Positions 58,462 to 64,000 of a stretch of DNA of 64,000 bases are shown in pieces. Within the stretch, counting starts at the first letter, position 1; every line of letters starts with the position of its first letter. A program made the position numbers and the translations under genes. The notes beneath the pieces were generated by a model. It saw only the letters and a list, made by a program, of their open reading frames with translations, had not been told where the DNA came from and ran no database searches. The DNA comes from Dehalococcoidia bacterium (GTDB lineage: Bacteria; Chloroflexota; Dehalococcoidia; Lucifugimonadales; GCA-002694895), in assembly GCA_029936815.1 (NCBI GenBank), contig JAPYRX010000001.1:92310-156309 (forward strand), read 5' to 3'.

Positions 58462-59340
58462 ATGGTCAATATTAGATTTTATATTAATGATTTAATTAGT
58501 TTAACTAAACCCCCTATTATTTCTCTACTGTTAGTAACTGCTATTGGAGCTATATTTTTAGCATCCAAAGGATATCCTCCCCTGATGATAACTATATATA
58601 TATTGGTTGGAGGAAGCTTGGGAGCCGCCGGTGCTAGTGTTATCAATAATATTATTGATAGAAATATTGATAAAGCAATGAAGAGAACAAAGAGCAGAGC
58701 TGTTCCTTCTGAGAGGGTTACACCTGTTGTTGCACTAGTTTATGGAGTGATTTTACATATATTATCATTTCTTCTTTTATATTATATGGTTAATTTTATT
58801 AGTGCATTTTTGACGATATTTGCAAGCTTGTTTTATATATTTATATATACAATTTTATTAAAACCAAGAACTACGCAAAACATAGTAATTGGAGGTGCTG
58901 CAGGATGCTTTCCTCCTGTAATTGGTTGGGTTGGGATAACTGGAATAGATGGGTTATTTGATGTGTCTCCATGGTTTATGTTTTTAATTGTATTTCTATG
59001 GACTCCTCCGCATTTTTGGGCACTAGGCATATTAATGAAAGATGATTATAAGAAGGCAAATATACCTATGCTTCCAGTAATTTACGGAATGAAAAGAGTA
59101 ACAATTGAAATATTTATTTATTCTATTGTAATTTTATTTGTTACTGTCATATTTTGGTGGTTTAGTGAATTGGGGTATTTGTTTTTAATATTATCCTTAA
59201 TCAATAATGCAGTATATTCTTTTTTCTGTTATAAATTATTAATTAAAAAAGACAGGAATTCCGCAAGAAATGCCTATCTATATTCTTTACTTCATTTAGC
59301 GTTGGTTTTTTTATTTATAATTGTTGACACTTTATTCTAA
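58462..59340 (+). CDS. ctaB: Protoheme IX farnesyltransferase (heme O synthase)
   Basis: This UbiA-superfamily membrane enzyme attaches a farnesyl group to haem B for terminal oxidases. The diphosphate-binding motif appears as NNIIDRNIDKAMKRTKSR, and the second loop as FLWTPPHFWALGILMKDDYKKANIPMLP. About eight to nine hydrophobic segments are present. I prefer the ATG at 58462; an upstream TTG at 58447 adds five residues. No cytochrome oxidase genes are adjacent. It overlaps the convergent enolase gene by 9 bp. Confidence 0.94.
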   Translation: MVNIRFYINDLISLTKPPIISLLLVTAIGAIFLASKGYPPLMITIYILVGGSLGAAGASVINNIIDRNIDKAMKRTKSRAVPSERVTPVVALVYGVILHILSFLLLYYMVNFISAFLTIFASLFYIFIYTILLKPRTTQNIVIGGAAGCFPPVIGWVGITGIDGLFDVSPWFMFLIVFLWTPPHFWALGILMKDDYKKANIPMLPVIYGMKRVTIEIFIYSIVILFVTVIFWWFSELGYLFLILSLINNAVYSFFCYKLLIKKDRNSARNAYLYSLLHLALVFLFIIVDTLF

Positions 59341-60375
59341 ATTAATACCAAATCCAGTTGGTTTCTTGATTTTCCCATTTGATATTTTTGGAAGTTCATT
59401 ATAGAAATCAAATCCAAAATTTTCAGGAACCCAGGGGATTTCGATCCAAGTTGTTTTTAGTGATGAAAATGCCCAATGTATTGACGCATATAGTGAGGGC
59501 CCAATACTAAAATTATGCGGGCAAAGAGCTATATTATACATTTCTATTAAAGTTGATAATTTTTTTGCAGTAGTGATGCCTCCAATTTTAGTAATTTCTG
59601 GTTGTAGATAAGTTAAGATATCTTTATCGAGGAGGTTTTTAAAATCAGTAAGTGTATATTCATTTTCGCCTCCTGCTAATGGGATTCCTGTTTTTTCCCC
59701 AACTGTTTTAATAGATTTATAATCTCGCATAGGTTTTATAGGTTCTTCAAACCAAGTAATATTATGTTCTTTCATTTTATTACCAGCTTTTATTGCCTCT
59801 AATAACGAATAATGGCCATTAACATCAACCATTATTTTTATTGAATTACCAAATTCTGTTCTTAAAATATTTACGTAATTAGTTTCAATTTCATGTAATT
59901 TGATAGCAGTGATACCCAAATTAATTGCTCTTTTAGTTTCTTGGATAACCAGTTTAGGCGATCTAAGAGGAGGGAGGCTTGCATAGCACGGCAAAGTTTC
60001 ATGTACAGCTCCGCCTAGGATTTGGCATATCGATAATTTGTTTTTTTTACCAAATAGGTCCCACAATGCTATATCAATTCCTGATAATCCCATTAAATAA
60101 ATCCCTTGATCTCCGTACCTGTATCCAAAATCTGACAAATCTTGCCAGTGTTTTTCTATATTATTTGCATTTTTCCCTAGTAATTTGGGTGTTAAAATAT
60201 TTTCGATTACACTTGCAATCGGGTCTGAGTATCCTCCTGGATTTTCAGGATCAGGTAATCCCCACCAAGCTTCGCCAATGCCTTCATTATTTTCCGAATC
60301 GGTTATTTTTACTATAACCTGGCTTTTCTGTTTACTTTTTAATACATCAACTTTTATATTTTTAATTTCGCTCAT
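59332..60375 (-). CDS. Enolase superfamily, mandelate racemase/muconate lactonizing group
   Basis: This 347-residue enzyme abstracts a proton alpha to a carboxylate. Likely functional residues are K159 in the KxH motif (IKLHE), metal ligands D184 (DVNGHY), E210 (WFEEP) and E237 (AGGENE), and H287 (PHNF). KxH rather than KxK and the lone PHNF histidine leave the substrate open: a sugar acid dehydratase or racemase. Paralogues of this family are abundant in some SAR202 genomes, which fits the suggested host. Confidence 0.9.
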   Translation of the reverse strand: MSEIKNIKVDVLKSKQKSQVIVKITDSENNEGIGEAWWGLPDPENPGGYSDPIASVIENILTPKLLGKNANNIEKHWQDLSDFGYRYGDQGIYLMGLSGIDIALWDLFGKKNKLSICQILGGAVHETLPCYASLPPLRSPKLVIQETKRAINLGITAIKLHEIETNYVNILRTEFGNSIKIMVDVNGHYSLLEAIKAGNKMKEHNITWFEEPIKPMRDYKSIKTVGEKTGIPLAGGENEYTLTDFKNLLDKDILTYLQPEITKIGGITTAKKLSTLIEMYNIALCPHNFSIGPSLYASIHWAFSSLKTTWIEIPWVPENFGFDFYNELPKISNGKIKKPTGFGINLE

Positions 60376-60390
60376 ATGACACCTGTTTTT

Positions 60391-60678
60391 TTAGTCAATT
60401 TTTTTAGGAGGACTTATAATGCTATTTGGCAGCTTATTGATATCTAAATTATCCTCTAATGTATTTAATCTTTTCTCTAAATGTATTGTATAGTCCAATA
60501 ATTGATTATATTTATCTACAACACTAAAAAGTTTTATATTGTCATCTATATGCAAGTATATTCCATCATGTTGATGTACATGTTCGTGTTTATTTGTTTC
60601 CGATTGGTTATAAATTAAAAGAAAAATTAACAAAATTAATATTATTAACATTAATATATTAGCAATATGTTTATACAT
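60391..60678 (-). CDS. Small membrane-anchored protein with histidine cluster
   Basis: This 95-residue protein has an N-terminal hydrophobic segment (ILMLIILILLIFLLIY), then a histidine-rich stretch NKHEHVHQHDGIYLHIDD, a helical region with heptad-like leucines (YNQLLDYTIHLEKRLNTLED), and a basic proline tail. The ATG at 60678 follows GAGG by six bases, better than the TTG at 60693. The histidine patch would lie outside the cytoplasmic membrane and could bind Zn, Cu or Ni. It is divergent from the dipeptidase gene. Confidence 0.65.
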   Translation of the reverse strand: MYKHIANILMLIILILLIFLLIYNQSETNKHEHVHQHDGIYLHIDDNIKLFSVVDKYNQLLDYTIHLEKRLNTLEDNLDINKLPNSIISPPKKID

Positions 60679-60742
60679 AGTAGACCTCGTCAAATTTTTT
60701 ATTTATTGTAGTTTTTATATTTAATATTTTAAGAGGTTTGTT

Positions 60743-61849
60743 TTGAAAATAATAGATGGTGATTACCCAATGGCTCATAACGCTTTGAAGTTTCAAAGAG
60801 ATTTAACCAAATCCATTGATATTGTTAGGCAGGAAGGAATTAGGAATAAAGAGCTCGATCCTTTGGGTTATAGTATTATGTGCTCTTTGCCTGAAATGAG
60901 AAAAGCTGAAATTTCAGTAGCAATTGTTAAAGCAGTTGCATGCGTATTAAAATCAGGGAATGATCATGGAGATGTCCCAACGCAACATCATGCTTATGCT
61001 TCGGGTAAAGCTCAGATGGCCTATTATCATATGTTAGAAGAAATGAATGAAGTTAATTTATTAAAAACTCAGTCGGAATTTGTTAGTCACATGAAAATAT
61101 GGGCTGACAATAAGGATTATAATAAATTACCTGTTGGGTTAGTGCTTGGCATGGAAGGAGCTGATGCAATCACCTCGCCAGATCAACTTGAAGAATGGTA
61201 TGAACAAGGATTGCGGATAATAAGTCTTTCGCATTATGGTGTTAGCAATTATTCTCATGGAACAGGGACAGGAACTAAAGGAGGATTAGTGGGGCAAGGA
61301 AAAGAATTATTAAAAAAAATGGATTCGCTAAATATGATTTTAGATTTGTCACATACTTCAGACGAATCAGTCAGGCAAGAGCTAGATATTTTTAAAGGCC
61401 CAATTATTGCTACTCATCAAAATTGTAGATCTGTTGCCCCGGGAGAAAGACAATTTCCTGACCATCAATTAAAAAGTATTATTGAACAGAGAGGAGTTAT
61501 AGGGCATTCTATGGATACATTTATGATGTGGGATAAAGAAATAGATTGGGCCAATATTCCTTTACCTAGACCATTTTCCAAAAACGAAATTACCCTTGAA
61601 GATTTTGTAGACCATATTGATCATGTGTGCCAACTTGCAGGAAATTCTTTTCATAGTGCTATAGGCGGTGACACTGATGGACAAGGAGGAATGGTTGGCG
61701 CACCTAAGGAAATAGACACTGTTTTAGATTATCAAAAATTAATAGAGTTATTAAAAAACAGAGGATATAAAAACTCTGACATAGAAAATATCATGTATAA
61801 GAATTGGCAAAGATTTTTTGAAAACAATTTACCTGTTATAGAAAAATGA
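60743..61849 (+). CDS. Membrane dipeptidase-like protein, peptidase M19
   Basis: This 368-residue protein matches M19 (renal) dipeptidases: GMEGADAI (glutamate ligand near residue 133), DLSHTSDESV, THQNCRSVAPGERQ, and GGDTDGQGG near the end. The N-terminal HxD metal motif, usually DGHxD, reads DGDYP here (residues 5-9), so one metal site may be altered or absent. No signal peptide is present. The TTG start follows AAGAGG by six bases. Confidence 0.85.
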   Translation: MKIIDGDYPMAHNALKFQRDLTKSIDIVRQEGIRNKELDPLGYSIMCSLPEMRKAEISVAIVKAVACVLKSGNDHGDVPTQHHAYASGKAQMAYYHMLEEMNEVNLLKTQSEFVSHMKIWADNKDYNKLPVGLVLGMEGADAITSPDQLEEWYEQGLRIISLSHYGVSNYSHGTGTGTKGGLVGQGKELLKKMDSLNMILDLSHTSDESVRQELDIFKGPIIATHQNCRSVAPGERQFPDHQLKSIIEQRGVIGHSMDTFMMWDKEIDWANIPLPRPFSKNEITLEDFVDHIDHVCQLAGNSFHSAIGGDTDGQGGMVGAPKEIDTVLDYQKLIELLKNRGYKNSDIENIMYKNWQRFFENNLPVIEK

Positions 61850-61903
61850 GTTAAGAAATAATTTAAATCTTAATTATCGTTATTAGGCATATTTTTATTA
61901 TTA

Positions 61904-62824
61904 TTATTTGTCTTCTTTTCTGAATTGTTTTTCAGGAACTTGCCTTCCTTGTAGCAATGCATCTCTCATTTGAGCAGAGAAATCAGTAAGAGCCCCCGGA
62001 CTGTGCGGGACAAATATACTAGAACTATTGTCTGACTGAGCAATGCTTTTTAGACTATCAAAATATTGAGTTAATAAAACTAGGTTCATAACCTCCATAG
62101 GCCCTGTCCCGGTAATACTTTTTTGAAAATCATCAATTGATTCTTTTAGTCCTTCTATAATCGCTTGTCTTTCATCTGCTATTCCTTTACCTCTTAACGC
62201 ATTACTTGTGGCTTGAGCTTCTGCTTCTTTAACAATAAGTATTTTTTCTGCCTCTCCTTTCTCACTAGCAGCAACTCTCAATCTTTGAGCTTCATTGATT
62301 TCATTCATGGCAGCTTTAACTTTTGCGTCCGGGTCTAAATCAGTAACCAAAGCTTTAATTATTCCATAACCAAATTGTTCCATTATTTCGGTCAATTCGC
62401 CTTTAACTGCATCTGCTATATCATCCTTCTTTTCAAATAAATCGTCTAATGGTAATTTAGGAACTCTTGCTCTAACAACATCAAAGACATACGCAGTGAT
62501 TTGTTGGACAGCATTATCTAATTTATAAAATGCTTCAAATTCTTTATTAGCTAGCACATAATATTGAACAGAAATCGAAACATTAACAAAAACATTGTCT
62601 TCTGTTTTTGTTTCAACCGGTACATCCAATTGCATTATTCGCATACTAAGCTTTCCGCTTATTCTTTCTACAAATGGAATTTTTATATTTATTCCTGGAT
62701 TTGATATTCTCACAAATTTTCCAAATCTTTCGATGACAGCGGTTGTTTGTTGTTTTACTAGAAATACCGCATTGAATAGAGCTGCGATAATTAACACAAG
62801 AAGAACTAAGCCTGTAATTTCCAT
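61904..62824 (-). CDS. SPFH/Band 7 membrane protein (stomatin-like)
   Basis: This 306-residue protein has an N-terminal membrane segment (LVLLVLIIAALFNAVFLV), then the SPFH domain with QTTAVIERFGKFVRISNPGI and VPVETKTEDNVFVNVSISV, and a long helical, alanine- and glutamate-rich region (NEINEAQRLRVAASEKGEAE). It resembles stomatin/prohibitin-type scaffold proteins. No NfeD or HflC partner gene is adjacent. AAAGGA precedes the ATG. Confidence 0.9.
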   Translation of the reverse strand: MEITGLVLLVLIIAALFNAVFLVKQQTTAVIERFGKFVRISNPGINIKIPFVERISGKLSMRIMQLDVPVETKTEDNVFVNVSISVQYYVLANKEFEAFYKLDNAVQQITAYVFDVVRARVPKLPLDDLFEKKDDIADAVKGELTEIMEQFGYGIIKALVTDLDPDAKVKAAMNEINEAQRLRVAASEKGEAEKILIVKEAEAQATSNALRGKGIADERQAIIEGLKESIDDFQKSITGTGPMEVMNLVLLTQYFDSLKSIAQSDNSSSIFVPHSPGALTDFSAQMRDALLQGRQVPEKQFRKEDK

Positions 62825-62899
62825 TATTTAATCCTTTAATATTTATTAAGCTATATTAACAAATCTATAAATTTTGTTATTTAATATGTTTATTATACA

Positions 62900-63274
62900 T
62901 CAAGTATTGTTTGAAAATTTTCCAGGAGTACAGGTTGGACATAAAGTTTGACCACAAGGCGTTTTGTCTGGATACGTAGGGCTCGCAAGTATAACTATAT
63001 CATCTTCTGAAAATCCTCCTAGCAGCTTGTCGAAAATATTTGGTTCAAAGGGATTTCCTTTTTCGTCGCCTCCTTCTTTTACGTATCTTTTTAGAATTGG
63101 TGCTTTAAGATTGTCATAATTAATTCCTTTAAAATTTGTCTGATTTTTAATTGAAGGAAATAATGAATCGGAATAAAGTATAATTTGCTTGACGCCAATA
63201 CTAAGCCTGTCCCAAATAATTCTATTGTGCTCTACCTGCAATTTTGCAAGAGTTAAATTTGAATAGTTCTCCAT
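62900..63274 (-). CDS. Hypothetical soluble protein with C-terminal cysteine cluster
   Basis: I do not recognise this 124-residue protein. It has no signal or membrane segment. The last 20 residues contain CGQTLCPTC, three cysteines that could bind a metal, preceded by VILASPTYPDKT. The ATG has no obvious ribosome-binding site. It is followed on the same strand by the SPFH gene after about 75 bp. Confidence 0.55.
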   Translation of the reverse strand: MENYSNLTLAKLQVEHNRIIWDRLSIGVKQIILYSDSLFPSIKNQTNFKGINYDNLKAPILKRYVKEGGDEKGNPFEPNIFDKLLGGFSEDDIVILASPTYPDKTPCGQTLCPTCTPGKFSNNT

Positions 63275-63375
63275 TAGTAAAATATTATATTATTTAATAA
63301 TGAATTTATACTCTGATTTTTCAATTGGTGTTTGTTCATAAAATTTAACAAAAATATAATGAGATATTCAAATAC

Positions 63376-63403
63376 TTGACATGTTTTGGGCAATAGATAT
63401 CTT
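63376..63403 (+). promoter_or_regulatory. Possible promoter of the four-span membrane protein gene
   Basis: TTGACA (63376-63381) and TATCTT (63398-63403) are 16 bp apart, about 75 bp before the ATG of the membrane protein. The -35 is perfect; the -10 is weak. Confidence 0.35.
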
Positions 63404-63477
63404 AATATTATTACTTAGTATAAATAAGAAAAACACATGGGACGTTATTTTTTTTAAGTATCATATTCGCAAGAATC

Positions 63478-63894
63478 ATGGAAATCTATGGTTGCAAACC
63501 CGTAAAACAGATTGGAGTTATGCTAGCTTTGACTTCTGCGGTTATTAATGTAGCATGGTCAGGACTTATGGCAGGAACTGGAGAAGCTGCTAGTTTAGGG
63601 CAGGCAGGGATGGGTATAGCTGCGGCTTTATATGCTTCTGCTAATTCAGTAAGTTTAGCAGGCAATGCTTTAGGCTTTATAGGTTTTGTTTTGATTGGTA
63701 TTGGCATGATGATGGGCAAAGCAATAAATAATATTATTGCTTTAGTCATTGGAGTATTAGGGATTTTTGGTTTTGTACTAGTCGTGGTTGATAATAACAG
63801 TCAATTATTATTTGTTCCATTTATGGGCATATTTTTTATGAGTTTGATTATTGGAGTAATAAATTTAAGGCAAAAGGGCAAAAGTAAAAGTTAA
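63478..63894 (+). CDS. Hypothetical membrane protein with four segments
   Basis: This 138-residue protein has hydrophobic segments at about residues 11-31, 57-79, 83-103 and 108-128. A small-residue-rich loop (GTGEAASLGQAGMGIAAA) follows the first, and a basic tail (RQKGKSKS) ends the protein in the cytoplasm. No family is recognised. There is no clear ribosome-binding site; an internal ATG at residue 14 is an alternative start. Confidence 0.6.
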   Translation: MEIYGCKPVKQIGVMLALTSAVINVAWSGLMAGTGEAASLGQAGMGIAAALYASANSVSLAGNALGFIGFVLIGIGMMMGKAINNIIALVIGVLGIFGFVLVVVDNNSQLLFVPFMGIFFMSLIIGVINLRQKGKSKS

Positions 63895-63900
63895 AAATTT

Positions 63901-63961
63901 ATTCAAACATCAAATAGAAAACGAGTTTTTATTTAATCTCTTTTCTATTTGATGTTTGAAT
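63901..63961. repeat. Perfect 21-bp inverted repeat, terminator-like
   Basis: Bases 63901-63921 are the exact reverse complement of 63941-63961, with 19 bases between. The hairpin follows the stop of the membrane protein gene by 7 bp. It has no T-run, but the arms end in AAAA/TTTT at the loop side. It may be a terminator used in both directions or an unrelated palindromic element. Confidence 0.6.
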
Positions 63962-64000
63962 CAAACTCTATTGTCAAATTAAATTCGTCTTCAACAGAAA

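Overview
The window is AT-rich, densely packed bacterial chromosome with short intergenic gaps, many TTG/GTG starts and bacterial housekeeping genes. The IleRS subtype, a T-box, PAC2, enolase-superfamily, hydantoinase/DUF917, sulfopyruvate-decarboxylase-like, paired acyl-CoA dehydrogenase and decayed luciferase-type monooxygenase genes together suggest a marine Chloroflexota of the SAR202/Dehalococcoidia type with a reduced, AT-rich genome. That placement is an inference from gene content, not from a phylogeny.

Left part (1-34.6 kb). The 3' part of gyrB opens the window, followed by pheS-pheT-moeA-hypothetical-PAC2 and a tRNA-Pro. Next come a minus-strand pair resembling sulfopyruvate decarboxylase, a small graveyard of gene ends (a DppC-type permease tail, a DapA-type tail and a tRNA-like relic), and a minus-strand run of proline iminopeptidase, gyrA and pyrG. 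An FAH-family enzyme, a C26 amidotransferase, rho and an MBL-fold hydrolase follow. Then comes ileS behind its own promoter and a complete T-box leader with isoleucine specifier ATC. lysS, a histidine phosphatase, dnaA, a medium-chain alcohol dehydrogenase, a CapA-like protein and a serine hydrolase run on the minus strand. Two adjacent acyl-CoA dehydrogenases, an MFS exporter and an MscS channel complete this half.

The gap at about 34.62-34.80 kb looks like the replication origin. It holds one perfect and two imperfect DnaA boxes beside a very AT-rich stretch, lies between divergent genes, and coincides with a change of plus-strand composition from C-biased to G-biased that holds whichever strand the genes are on. 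dnaA itself lies about 8.6 kb away.

Right part (34.8-64 kb). obg (with a degenerate GTPase domain), nadD and pyrE run away from the origin. fabF and folC lie on the opposite strand, then a B12 uptake operon (btuF-btuC-btuD) behind a cobalamin riboswitch. A hydantoinase/DUF917/DUF2339 cluster follows. The phosphate module pstS, pstC-pstA-pstB-phoU comes next, with a shared motif in the pstS and pstC promoters. The end of the window is more accessory: an ABM-domain protein, a hydroxyacid-oxoacid transhydrogenase, a small two-repeat protein, coaX, a tricarballylate-dehydrogenase-like flavoprotein, a GGCT-like protein, a wrecked luciferase-like monooxygenase, heme O synthase, an enolase-superfamily enzyme, an M19 dipeptidase-like protein, an SPFH protein and several small unknowns.

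No CRISPR array, insertion sequence, prophage or obvious defence island was seen. The most interesting material is the candidate origin, the degenerate Obg, the paired Pho motif, the riboswitch-controlled B12 operon and the gene remnants that record recent loss.
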